A stretch of 58,645 nucleotides of DNA from an uncultured Porphyromonas sp. (GTDB lineage: Bacteria > Bacteroidota > Bacteroidia > Bacteroidales > Porphyromonadaceae), in NCBI GenBank assembly GCA_900538385.1, contig UWSO01000010.1:1-58645 (forward strand). Direction: 5' to 3'. The translations under genes were made by a program, and so were the position numbers. Below, in pieces: positions 41,714-50,076 of this stretch. The notes beneath the pieces were generated by a model, which was not told the origin of the DNA, searched no databases, and worked only from the letters and a program-made list of their open reading frames with translations. How positions within the stretch are numbered: the stretch's first letter is position 1; each line of letters starts with the position of its first letter.

Positions 41714-42268
41714 ATGCCCATAGAGAAAACCTCCATCCTAGAGATGCAGCGTCTCACCTCCGAGGAGTACCACTCCGCTCCCAAGGTGCCGCTTACCATA
41801 CTCCTAGACAATGTGCGCAGCATGCACAACGTCGGTTCGATCTTTCGTACGGCAGACGCCTTTCGCCTGGAGGAGCTGCTCCTCGTCGGCATCACAGGCT
41901 GTCCGCCCCACCCGCTCATTCACAAGACCGCCATCGGTGCCGAGGAGGCAGTGCCGTGGCGACATCTAGACTCTGCCATCGAGTTGCTTGAGCAGTATCG
42001 AGTAGCGGGACGCACTATCCTCGCTCTTGAGCAGACGCACCAGAGCATCACCCTCGGCAACCAGCCACCGCTCGACGATCGTGGAGCCGTGCTGATCGTC
42101 GGCAACGAGGTGCACGGTATCTCTGACGAGGTCATTCAGTATGCCGATTACTGTCTAGAGATCCCGCAGTACGGCACCAAGCACTCGCTCAATGTGAGCG
42201 TCGCTACCGGCATCGCCATCTACGACCTCTGCACCCCTTATCTGGAGATGCATCGTAGCTTAACCTAG
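41714..42268 (+). CDS. SpoU/TrmH-family RNA methyltransferase
   Basis: 184 residues from ATG 41714; an ORF extending upstream to 41618 overlaps the eIF1-like gene and lacks family similarity. SPOUT-fold motifs are visible: motif 1 LDNVRSMHNVGSIFRTADAF, motif 2 LIVGNEVHGISDEV, motif 3 LEIPQYGTKHSLNVSVATGIAIYDL (knot with catalytic Arg in motif 1 and Asn in motif 3). It methylates a 2'-OH of tRNA or rRNA. The exact nucleotide is not predictable here. Confidence 0.9.
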   Translation: MPIEKTSILEMQRLTSEEYHSAPKVPLTILLDNVRSMHNVGSIFRTADAFRLEELLLVGITGCPPHPLIHKTAIGAEEAVPWRHLDSAIELLEQYRVAGRTILALEQTHQSITLGNQPPLDDRGAVLIVGNEVHGISDEVIQYADYCLEIPQYGTKHSLNVSVATGIAIYDLCTPYLEMHRSLT

Positions 42269-42333
42269 CCGCAAAGGCCGTTTCAATCTTTTTATGTAGC
42301 TTTGCCGTATAGAAAATCAAACACCACAACACT

Positions 42334-42546
42334 ATGGAAGAAAACATGATCGAATACATCGGAATCAATGCAGGTCTCGTCTGGAACGCACTAGACAAAC
42401 TAGGCAAGATGGACGTCAAGCAGCTCAAGAAAGCGACTAAGATACGTACCGAAAAGGATGTCTACGCAGCACTCGGCTGGCTCGCCAAGGAGGAGAAGCT
42501 CACCTTCGCCTACGAAGACAACACGCTCCTAGTCGCACTGCGATAG
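42334..42546 (+). CDS. winged-helix protein, DUF2582 type
   Basis: 70 residues. Pattern VWNALDKLGKMDVKQLKKATKIRTEKDVYAALGWLAKEEKL is that of the small winged-HTH DUF2582 family in Bacteroidetes: two helices, a recognition helix (KDVYAALGWLAKEE) and a beta wing (FAYEDNTLLVAL). Function unknown; DNA or protein binding is likely. It is preceded by a -7 box TAGCTTTG at 42297-42304 and is followed by the tRNA-Leu gene. Confidence 0.85.
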   Translation: MEENMIEYIGINAGLVWNALDKLGKMDVKQLKKATKIRTEKDVYAALGWLAKEEKLTFAYEDNTLLVALR

Positions 42547-42648
42547 GTCCTCACTAGACAACAGGCGAGCAAACCAGCTAGATTGCTACACATCAGCGCG
42601 TTGAGTCGCTTTGCCGTAGGATTTGCGTATTTTAGGTTGTGTGATCGC

Positions 42649-42678
42649 TTGCTAGTTCAAAGATTATTCTTACCTTTG
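42649..42678 (+). promoter_or_regulatory. promoter of tRNA-Leu
   Basis: TTG (42649-42651), 19 nt, TACCTTTG (42671-42678): consensus pair 18 bp before the tRNA 5' end. Confidence 0.7.
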
Positions 42679-42695
42679 CAGACGCAAACCTCGCT

Positions 42696-42777
42696 GCGGT
42701 CGTGGCGGAATTGGTAGACGCGTTAGACTTAGGATCTAATGCCGCAAGGTGTGTGGGTTCGAGTCCCACCGACCGTA
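42696..42777 (+). tRNA. tRNA-Leu (anticodon TAG)
   Basis: Cloverleaf with acceptor GCGGTCG/CGACCGT (1:72 is a G-T pair), D-arm TGGCGGAATTGGTAGACGC, anticodon stem TTAGA/TCTAA with loop CTTAGGA (anticodon TAG, reading CUA), a long class II variable arm (TGCCGCAAGGTG) and T-arm GTGGGTTCGAGTCCCAC. CCA is not encoded (CAAC follows). It has its own promoter upstream and terminator downstream, so it is a single-gene unit. Confidence 0.96.
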
Positions 42778-42785
42778 CAACGACA

Positions 42786-42838
42786 GAGAGACCTATCTGA
42801 CACCCCCTTGTGGGAACAGATAGGTCTCTCCTTTTTTA
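42786..42838 (+). terminator. rho-independent terminator of tRNA-Leu
   Basis: 14-bp stem GAGAGACCTATCTG (42786-42799) with CAGATAGGTCTCTC (42817-42830), then CTTTTTT. Confidence 0.9.
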
Positions 42839-42904
42839 TCTCTCTAGTCTAGTCGCAGCATTTGGAGTCTGACGACCGAGGGTTACACGTTCAAGCAACT
42901 ATTC

Positions 42905-43095
42905 CAAGTCTCCAGCGAAGAAATCTCAAATTCTTCGTTGGATATTTTTCGTTTTTCAGGGAACCGTTGGAAATTTCTTCGGACTTATCATTTCATTCTT
43001 CCGAAGTATCATTTGATTCTTCCGAAGAATTTTTCCACGCCCACGTGGGGAATTTTTATTTTCCACGTGGCTATTTCGAAATTCCTCCGAGGAAA
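42905..43095. repeat. variable-stem repeat element, copy D
   Basis: The core (42974-43035) has three 21-bp-phased units (TTCGGACTTATCATTTCATTC, then TTCCGAAGTATCATTTGATTC, then TTCCGAAGAATTTTT) in the same orientation as copy B. Flanks carry CCACGTGG blocks (43041-43048 and 43063-43070) instead of CTCGGGAG. No gene is seen between the tRNA terminator and 43318. Confidence 0.75.
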
Positions 43096-43317
43096 CCTTT
43101 TCTAGCTAGGAGCAAAAAAGGGAGTGTGCCAAAGCTTCCAAACTCTTATAAACTATTGACGTTGGCGAAGAGCAAAATTACCCTTTCGGGTATTGCAAGG
43201 GTGACAGAAGGTCCCGAACTTTGCCTCTGTAAAACAAAACAACCCCTCCCTAGGGGAGCGCATAAGCCGAAAAGCGCTGAATTCAAAGAGTAGGCACAAC
43301 TAAACAGGTACTGAACT

Positions 43318-43962
43318 ATGAACAAGAAAATCTGGACTCTCTCCCTCATTGTCGCACTCATCGGAAGCCTTAACACATGGGCACAGGAAAGCACGGCAAC
43401 AAAGTACACACCTAAAGAGCTATTTGGCTTTCATGCCTCAGTAGCTCCAATGGGTATGGGCGTACTCTTATCTCCAGCACTGGGGACAACGACAGATCAG
43501 TTTACCTATCCACAAGTGGGTGGACGGGTACAGGTCGGTTGGCTTCTACACAAGAAGTCCCTAACGCTCCCCACGCTTGCAGCTAGCTATGCCTATGGCA
43601 TCAATCAAGACAAGGCAACAGCAGGGCAACTCAAGTCTATGTCTATCTTAGATCTTGGTACAGAATTCAATCCATGGTCTTTCTATGAGACGAAGAGTCA
43701 AAAGCATGTGGTTGTTGTTCGAGTCGGTGCTTACGTCTCTGTGTGTAGTACCAAGTTTACACAAGATAAGACAATGCACCACCGCTGGGGAATCTCCCGT
43801 CGTATCGCTCTCGGGTATCTCTACAAGATGGACTGTGGTACTCGCCTTGGGGTAAACCTCTACAACCATGCAGGGCACTACTTCGGCAAGCGTCCTCAGC
43901 AGGGCTCACCTGTACCAGTCTACACGGAGGAACTAGGCTTAGCTTTTGACCTTTACTTGTAA
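43318..43962 (+). CDS. predicted outer-membrane beta-barrel protein
   Basis: 214 residues. Signal peptide with cleavage near Ala22 (TWA-Q). The mature part alternates polar and hydrophobic/aromatic residues in short strands with Gly/Tyr turns (VGGRVQVGWLLHKK, LAASYAYGINQDK, RRIALGYLYKMDCGTRLGVNLYNHAG), ending in GLAFDLYL, a typical beta-barrel end. It probably spans the outer membrane with about eight strands. No specific family recognised. Flanked by repeat copy D upstream and a hairpin terminator downstream, it is a single-gene unit. Confidence 0.7.
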   Translation: MNKKIWTLSLIVALIGSLNTWAQESTATKYTPKELFGFHASVAPMGMGVLLSPALGTTTDQFTYPQVGGRVQVGWLLHKKSLTLPTLAASYAYGINQDKATAGQLKSMSILDLGTEFNPWSFYETKSQKHVVVVRVGAYVSVCSTKFTQDKTMHHRWGISRRIALGYLYKMDCGTRLGVNLYNHAGHYFGKRPQQGSPVPVYTEELGLAFDLYL

Positions 43963-44036
43963 GCAGGCAATGCCTATCAACGTAAGGGTACAACAAAGAG
44001 ACTAGGATAGGCTATACAACAACTCTTTTTTAGCTC

Positions 44037-44093
44037 ATTGAGCAGGTCAGAGAGGGTACTTTCCCCTTTCTCTGGCTTGCTCAATTGCTTTTT
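44037..44093 (+). terminator. terminator after the beta-barrel gene
   Basis: ATTGAGCA...TCAGAGA pairs imperfectly with TCTCTGG...TGCTCAAT (44037-44085), followed by TGCTTTTT. Confidence 0.7.
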
Positions 44094-44174
44094 AACTTCT
44101 TTGCGTAGTGTCTAGATTTCGCAATGCAGAGCCTAGGCGAAGTTGGGGCGTGAGGATAGACGGCAATGATTTTG

Positions 44175-44182
44175 TATCTTTG
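44175..44182 (+). promoter_or_regulatory. -7 box of nadE
   Basis: TATCTTTG matches TAnnTTTG, 37 bp before the nadE start. No TTTG at the -33 distance. Confidence 0.45.
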
Positions 44183-44218
44183 TGGCGTAATGCTTTATAA
44201 GAGACTATAGTCGAAGAT

Positions 44219-46162
44219 ATGAACTATGGATATGTCAAGGTAGCGGCTGCTGTGCCCTATGTCAGAGTGGCTGACTGCTACTACAATACGAGCCGCATCA
44301 AGGATATGATCTTTCAGGCAGAGGAGCTGGGCGTGGAGATACTTACGACCCCTGAGCTCTCTATCACGGGATATACCTGTGGGGATCTCTTTCACCAGTC
44401 GTTCCTCCTAGATCAAGCTCAGAAGGCTCTATGCCAGCTAGTCGAGGAGACGGCCGAGACCGATGTGATGGTCATCGTCGGTATGCCTGTCAAGGTGGAG
44501 GAGAAGCTCTTTAACGGGGCAGTTGCCTTCCAGCATGGTAAGATCCTCGGAGCGATTCCTAAGACTTATCTGCCGAACTACCGAGAGTTTCAGGAGAAGC
44601 GCTGGTTCTCTCCCAGTGATTCGCTACAATATAAGACGGTGCAGATGGGACCCCATACGGTGCCCATCGGGCGAAATATCATCTTTAAGTGTGGGCAAGT
44701 GGGCATCGGTATCGAGATCTGCGAGGATATGTGGACGCCCTTTACACCTGGTACACGCCTCAGCCTCTATGGAGCGCATATCATCTTCAACCTCTCTGCG
44801 AGCAATGAGAATGCGGGCAAGCATGACTACCTCCGCTCGCTGATCAGTGGTGCTACGTCGCAGGCTATCTGTGGCTATGTGTACGCCTCTAGTGGCTATG
44901 GCGAGAGCTCGACCGATCTAGTTTACACGGGCAAGGCGTTTATCGCTGAGGTGGGCAAGATCGTCAAGGAGATGCGCCGCTTTGAGTACAAGGAGCGGAT
45001 GATCGTGAGCGACATCGACGTGTCTCGTATCCATGGCGAGCGGCTGATCAATAGCAGCTTCAAGAGTGCGGTCAATCACTTTACCGACGAGGAGGAGCTG
45101 GTGAGCATCCCCTTCACGCTACGCTCTGAGGAGGAGTCACAGCCTATGGATCGTGTCATCGAGCGCAATCCCTTTATGCCTGAGGGGGCGAACCCTGAGG
45201 AGCGTTGTCACGAGATGTTTCAGATACAGGTGTGTGGACTCATACAGCGCCTCAAGCACATGCGTGCGGAGCATGCCGTGATCGGCATCTCGGGCGGACT
45301 GGACTCGGCACTGGCTCTACTGGTGACGGCAGAGGCTTTTGACCTCTTGGGCTTGGATCGCAAGCAGATCATTGCGGTGACGATGCCGGGCTTTGGCACC
45401 TCTGAGCGCACCTATCGCAACGGCTACACGATGATGCAGGAGCTGGGTGTGACGATCCGTGAGATAGATATCAAGGAGGCGACGGAGCAGCATCTCTCAG
45501 CCATCGACTATAAGGGTAATCGGGAGGATGCGACCTTTGAGAATGTGCAGGCGCGTGAGCGGACGCAGATATTGATGGATCTAGCCAATATGTACCATGC
45601 GCCCGTCATCGGGACGGGAGACCTGTCTGAGATCGCCTTGGGCTGGTGCACCTTCAACGGGGACCACATGTCTATGTATGCGGTGAATAGTGGTATCACG
45701 AAGACGAGCGTACAGCTGATCGTCGGGTGGTATGCTACGCACAAGGCTGGAGACACGCCACTATCTACGACGCTACAAGACATCGTTGCCACGCCGATTA
45801 GTCCAGAGCTACTGCCGATCAAGGACACGAAGGCTGGCAGCGAGCAGCAGACGCAGAGCCTCGTAGGTCCGTACGAACTACACGACTTCTTTATCTATCA
45901 CTTCCTACTCGATGGCTTTGAGCCTAAGAAGATCTTTTACCTCGCCAAGGTCGCTTTTGAGGGAGCTTATACGCCCCAAGAGATCAAGCACTGGATGGGA
46001 GTTTTCTTCAAGCGATTCTTCTCTCAGCAATTCAAGCGCAATGCGATGCCCGACGGACCTAAGGTGCAGAGCGTCTCGCTCTCCTCACGTGGAGAGTGGC
46101 GTATGCCGAGCGATGCGGTGAGCAGTATGTGGCTCCACGAGGTGGAGAGTCTAGAGGTATAG
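44219..46162 (+). CDS. nadE: NAD+ synthase, glutamine-dependent
   Basis: 647 residues. The N-terminal nitrilase-like glutaminase domain contains TPELSITGYTC (Glu), LPNYREFQEKRWF (Lys) and IEICEDMWTPF with nucleophile Cys168. The C-terminal synthetase domain has the PP-loop ISGGLDSALALL (Ser358-Gly360 region), GTGDLSEIALGW and YAVNSGITKT. It makes NAD+ from deamido-NAD+, ATP and glutamine. It starts a same-strand run leading through polyprenyl synthase and cvpA to the suf genes, with tight spacing to the next gene (11 nt). Confidence 0.95.
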   Translation: MNYGYVKVAAAVPYVRVADCYYNTSRIKDMIFQAEELGVEILTTPELSITGYTCGDLFHQSFLLDQAQKALCQLVEETAETDVMVIVGMPVKVEEKLFNGAVAFQHGKILGAIPKTYLPNYREFQEKRWFSPSDSLQYKTVQMGPHTVPIGRNIIFKCGQVGIGIEICEDMWTPFTPGTRLSLYGAHIIFNLSASNENAGKHDYLRSLISGATSQAICGYVYASSGYGESSTDLVYTGKAFIAEVGKIVKEMRRFEYKERMIVSDIDVSRIHGERLINSSFKSAVNHFTDEEELVSIPFTLRSEEESQPMDRVIERNPFMPEGANPEERCHEMFQIQVCGLIQRLKHMRAEHAVIGISGGLDSALALLVTAEAFDLLGLDRKQIIAVTMPGFGTSERTYRNGYTMMQELGVTIREIDIKEATEQHLSAIDYKGNREDATFENVQARERTQILMDLANMYHAPVIGTGDLSEIALGWCTFNGDHMSMYAVNSGITKTSVQLIVGWYATHKAGDTPLSTTLQDIVATPISPELLPIKDTKAGSEQQTQSLVGPYELHDFFIYHFLLDGFEPKKIFYLAKVAFEGAYTPQEIKHWMGVFFKRFFSQQFKRNAMPDGPKVQSVSLSSRGEWRMPSDAVSSMWLHEVESLEV

Positions 46163-46173
46163 AGACAAGAGCG

Positions 46174-47160
46174 ATGATGAGCCAAGAGGAGCGTGCGCAG
46201 CTATTGGTGCCGATAGCGGACTTTATCAAGGAGTTCGAGCAGGACTTCAGGCGGTCACTACAGAGTGATGCGCCGGTGCTGTCACACGCCTTGGAACACT
46301 TACAGCACTCCTCGGGTAAGCATATCCGTCCGATCATCGTGGGTCTATGCGCTCAGCTATGCGCAGGACAAACCAATAAGCAGACGCTCTCGGCAGCGCT
46401 GGTCATAGAGCTACTACATACCGCCTCGCTAATTCACGACGACGTCATCGATTGGTCGGACACACGACGTGGACAGCCTACGCTCAATGCACTCTACAGT
46501 AATCATCAGGCGGTCTTGATGGGAGACTACGTACTCTCGACCGCCTTCCTAGAGTTGATCTCTCGAGAACACAATCCTGAGATGCTACGTGTCGTCGCCC
46601 AGGCTGGACGCAATCTTTCTATCGGAGAGCTAATGCAGCTATCCCTCTCGAAAGCACACACCTACCGTGAGGAGGACTACTATGCAGTAGTAGATCGTAA
46701 GACGGGAGCGCTCTTTGAGGCGAGTGCCAAGCTGGGAGCCTTGAGCGTAGATGCTCCCGAGGAGCAGGTGGAGCGCTGTGCCCGTCTAGGGCAATTGATG
46801 GGACGTGCCTTCCAGCTGCAGGATGATCTCTTTGACTATGACAAGCGCAAGGATGTCGGCAAGCCTACGGGTCACGATCTTATCGAGGGGAAGGTCTCCC
46901 TCCCGCTGCTCTATGTCCTGAATCATGCGACCCCTACGGAGCGTGACGAGATCATCTCGTATCTACAACAACCTATCAAAGCGGACTCAATAGACTACCT
47001 CCTCCGCATAGCCCGCGAGCGTGGTGGCATCGACTACACAGAGAGGCAGATCCAGGGCATCCTCCAAGAGGCGATTGACTTGCTCAGAAGCTTCGCACCA
47101 AGTGCCACAAGGGAGACGCTAGAGCGCTTTATCACATTACTAGGAGAGAGACAGAAGTAG
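46174..47160 (+). CDS. polyprenyl (trans-isoprenyl) diphosphate synthase
   Basis: 328 residues from ATG 46174 (a second ATG follows at once at 46177; an ORF start at 46096 lies inside nadE). The first aspartate-rich motif is in SLIHDDVIDWSDTRRG and the second in QLQDDLFDYDKRKDVGKPTGHDLIEGK. Chain-length-determining residues upstream of the first motif are bulky-poor (HTAS), so a medium-to-long product such as octaprenyl diphosphate is likely. It would supply isoprenoid side chains for menaquinone in this organism. Family and motifs are clear; product length is inference. Confidence 0.9.
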   Translation: MMSQEERAQLLVPIADFIKEFEQDFRRSLQSDAPVLSHALEHLQHSSGKHIRPIIVGLCAQLCAGQTNKQTLSAALVIELLHTASLIHDDVIDWSDTRRGQPTLNALYSNHQAVLMGDYVLSTAFLELISREHNPEMLRVVAQAGRNLSIGELMQLSLSKAHTYREEDYYAVVDRKTGALFEASAKLGALSVDAPEEQVERCARLGQLMGRAFQLQDDLFDYDKRKDVGKPTGHDLIEGKVSLPLLYVLNHATPTERDEIISYLQQPIKADSIDYLLRIARERGGIDYTERQIQGILQEAIDLLRSFAPSATRETLERFITLLGERQK

Positions 47161-47172
47161 CTGACGATAACG

Positions 47173-47751
47173 ATGGAAGGGGATACGCTCAATTGGATTG
47201 ACTATATGGTCATGGGCTGTACAGCGTGGGCACTCTTCAAGGGCTTCAAGAGGGGTGTCGTGTCGGCACTGATTGGCGTGCTGGGTATCGCTGTTGGCTA
47301 TGTGATGGTGCGCTGGGTAGGCGTACCCGTAGCACTGTGGGTCTCTCGCACCTTCGGACTACCTCACGGAGTGGCTGTGGTGGCCGCTTATGTAGCTACA
47401 TTCTCGCTCTCTTGCTGGGGCATCGCTTTCCTAGCTCGTCCTACAGTGAGAGCGATTAAGCGTTCGTCACTCTCAGTTGTCAATAAACTTATGGGCGCTC
47501 TCTTTGCGGGAGCCTTCGTCATCTTATTCTTTAGCCTTATATTTAATCTAACCGACTTCATACTGCCTCGAGGGGTGCTGGAACAGCTGCCCGACATCAC
47601 AAGAAAAGAGGGCGAGCCAGCTGAGCCTCGACGGGATCAGCGGGACAAGTCTAGACTATACGACCCAGTCCGTGGCTTGATACCATGGGCTGCGCTGGGC
47701 GACTTGACCTCTTGGCAGGATAAACAATTAAAGCAACAATCAAGTGAATAG
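47173..47751 (+). CDS. CvpA family membrane protein
   Basis: 192 residues. Four hydrophobic helices at about 10-30, 30-52, 68-90 and 105-125 match the CvpA layout (DYMVMGCTAWALFKGFKRGVVSALIGVLGIAVGY). The C-terminal ~70 residues are polar and probably cytoplasmic. CvpA proteins are linked to colicin V export and envelope or bile resistance; the mechanism is unsettled. Its end overlaps the GTG start of sufB by 8 nt, so the two are translationally coupled, an odd pairing of envelope protein and Fe-S assembly. Confidence 0.85.
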   Translation: MEGDTLNWIDYMVMGCTAWALFKGFKRGVVSALIGVLGIAVGYVMVRWVGVPVALWVSRTFGLPHGVAVVAAYVATFSLSCWGIAFLARPTVRAIKRSSLSVVNKLMGALFAGAFVILFFSLIFNLTDFILPRGVLEQLPDITRKEGEPAEPRRDQRDKSRLYDPVRGLIPWAALGDLTSWQDKQLKQQSSE

Positions 47752-49252
47752 CGAATATAATCCTAAGCAAACGATCCCTACGCCTACTGACACAGAGGCG
47801 CGTGCGGTGACTCCGACGGGTGAGGACATCCTCGACGATATCACCCAGGGGGACTACAAGTATGGCTTCGTGACCGACGTCCATACCGAGACCATCCCCA
47901 AGGGTCTCAACGAAGAGGTGGTACGTCTCATCTCGGAGAAGAAAGAAGAGCCCGAGTGGCTCCTTGAGTTCCGCCTCAAGGCTTATCATCACTGGCTCAC
48001 ACTCGAGCGACCCGACTGGGCGCATCTCTCGATCCCTGAGATAGACTATCAAGACATTATATACTATGCGGCTCCTCGTCACAAGACCCCTGGAGACGGC
48101 ACGATAGATCCTGAGATCGAGAAGACCTTTGACAAGCTCGGCATACCGCTCCACGAGCGAGCTATGCTCTCGGGCAATATGGCGGTCGATGCGGTCATGG
48201 ATAGCGTCTCGGTGAAGACGACTTTCCGCACAAAGCTCAAGGAGCTGGGCATCATTTTCTGCTCTTTCAATGAAGCGGTACGCGAGCATCCTGACCTCGT
48301 GCGCAAGTACCTGGGCAAGGTGGTCTCGTCGCACGACAACTACTTCGCAGCGCTGAATTCAGCGGTCTTTAGTGACGGCTCTTTTGTCTATATCCCTAAG
48401 GGTGTGCGCTGCCCGATGGAGCTGTCGACCTACTTCCGCATCAATGCGGCCAATACGGGTCAGTTTGAGCGTACGCTCATCGTAGCAGACGAAGGCGCTT
48501 ACGTGAGTTACCTAGAGGGGTGCACGGCTCCGATGCGTGACGAGAACCAGCTCCACGCAGCCATCGTCGAGATCATCGCTGAGACCGATGCTGAGGTCAA
48601 GTACTCGACAGTTCAGAACTGGTACCCAGGCGACAAGGACGGGCGAGGCGGTATCTACAACTTCGTCACCAAGCGTGGGTTGTGCCGTGGCGACCGTAGT
48701 AAGATCTCTTGGACACAGGTCGAGACGGGCTCGGCTATCACCTGGAAGTATCCCAGCTGCATCCTACGGGGTGACGACTCGGTAGGAGAGTTTTACTCTG
48801 TCGCTGTAACCAACAACTACCAGCAGGCGGACACTGGCACGAAGATGATTCATCTCGGACGCAACACCCGCAGCACCATCGTCTCCAAGGGGATCTCCGC
48901 CGGTAGTAGCCAAAATAGCTACCGCGGACTGGTCTCCATCGCTGCCTCTGCAGAGAATGCACGTAACCACTCACAGTGCGACAGCCTTCTCCTGAGCGAC
49001 CATTGCGGAGCGCACACTTATCCTTACGCAGACATACGCAATGACTCTGCCGTCGTGGAGCATGAGGCAACGACCTCTAAGATCAATGAGGATCAGCTCT
49101 TCTACTGCAACCAGCGTGGCATCACCACCGAGGAGGCGGTCGGTCTGATCGTCAACGGCTACGCCCGTGAGGTGATGAGCAAGCTCCCGATGGAGTTTGC
49201 CGTTGAGGCGCAGAAGCTCCTCTCCGTAACCCTCGAGGGAAGTGTCGGCTAG
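47744..49252 (+). CDS. sufB: Fe-S cluster assembly protein SufB
   Basis: 502 residues with a GTG start at 47744 (no better ATG in frame). SufB beta-helix core with signature YIPKGVRCPMELSTYFRINA, EGCTAPMRDENQLHAA, and the C-terminal EHEATTSKINEDQLFYCNQRGI. The conserved Cys in EGCTAP is the usual cluster-assembly residue. With SufC and SufD it forms the SufBC2D scaffold that builds Fe-S clusters. The operon lacks sufS and sufE in this window. Confidence 0.96.
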   Translation: MNSEYNPKQTIPTPTDTEARAVTPTGEDILDDITQGDYKYGFVTDVHTETIPKGLNEEVVRLISEKKEEPEWLLEFRLKAYHHWLTLERPDWAHLSIPEIDYQDIIYYAAPRHKTPGDGTIDPEIEKTFDKLGIPLHERAMLSGNMAVDAVMDSVSVKTTFRTKLKELGIIFCSFNEAVREHPDLVRKYLGKVVSSHDNYFAALNSAVFSDGSFVYIPKGVRCPMELSTYFRINAANTGQFERTLIVADEGAYVSYLEGCTAPMRDENQLHAAIVEIIAETDAEVKYSTVQNWYPGDKDGRGGIYNFVTKRGLCRGDRSKISWTQVETGSAITWKYPSCILRGDDSVGEFYSVAVTNNYQQADTGTKMIHLGRNTRSTIVSKGISAGSSQNSYRGLVSIAASAENARNHSQCDSLLLSDHCGAHTYPYADIRNDSAVVEHEATTSKINEDQLFYCNQRGITTEEAVGLIVNGYAREVMSKLPMEFAVEAQKLLSVTLEGSVG

Positions 49253-49296
49253 CACGACCCCGCTACACATTATATAGATACAGATTACACACTACT

Positions 49297-50076
49297 ATGA
49301 GCAACGTAATACTCGACATAAAGAATCTCCACGCCAACATAGGCGACAAAGAAATACTCAAAGGGATCAATCTCACCATCCGTGAGGGTGAGACACACGC
49401 TATCATGGGGCCCAACGGAAGTGGCAAGAGTACCCTCTCGTCCGTCCTCGTAGGGCACCCCACCTTTACCGTAACCTCTGGCGAAGTGACTTACCTCGGT
49501 CAGGATTTGCTGGCTATGGATGCGGTCGAGCGTGCACACGCTGGACTCTTCCTCAGCTTCCAGTACCCCGTAGAGATACCAGGCGTGAGCATGGTCAACT
49601 TCATGCGCTCAGCACTCAACGAGCGTCGCAAGACTCAGGGCGAGAAGCCAATGCCTGCAGGGGAGTTCCTCAAGATGCTAAAAGAAAAGCGCGAGGTGGT
49701 CGGTCTCGACGACCGTCTCCTCAAGCGTTCGGTCAACGAGGGCTTCTCCGGTGGCGAGAAGAAGCGCAACGAGATCTTCCAAATGGCAGTCCTCGAGCCA
49801 CGCCTCTCGATACTCGATGAGACCGATAGTGGACTAGACATTGACGCTCTGCGAGCCGTCGCACACGGAGTCAACACACTCCAGCGTCCCGACAGCGCTT
49901 GCGTCGTCATCACCCACTACCAGAGACTGCTGGACTACATCAAGCCGCAGTTTGTCCATATTCTGTACAAGGGTCGGATCGTCACATCGGGCGGACCTGA
50001 GCTAGCCCTCAGACTAGAGGACGAGGGATACGACTGGATTAAGGAAGAGGTAGCTAAAGAGGAAGAGAAGCAATGA
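49297..50076 (+). CDS. sufC: Fe-S cluster assembly ATPase SufC
   Basis: 259 residues. ABC ATPase with Walker A GPNGSGKST (about 36-44), ABC signature FSGGEKKRNEI, Walker B LSILDETDSGLD and the SufC-typical FLSFQYPVEIPGVS. It hydrolyses ATP to drive conformational change of the SufB-SufD pair. The stop overlaps the sufD start by 4 nt (ATGA), giving coupled translation. Confidence 0.97.
   Translation: MSNVILDIKNLHANIGDKEILKGINLTIREGETHAIMGPNGSGKSTLSSVLVGHPTFTVTSGEVTYLGQDLLAMDAVERAHAGLFLSFQYPVEIPGVSMVNFMRSALNERRKTQGEKPMPAGEFLKMLKEKREVVGLDDRLLKRSVNEGFSGGEKKRNEIFQMAVLEPRLSILDETDSGLDIDALRAVAHGVNTLQRPDSACVVITHYQRLLDYIKPQFVHILYKGRIVTSGGPELALRLEDEGYDWIKEEVAKEEEKQ

Noticed and set aside
42862..43293. 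143-residue ORF after tRNA-Leu
   Set aside because: Composed of repeat copy D plus the leader of the next gene; no conserved domain.
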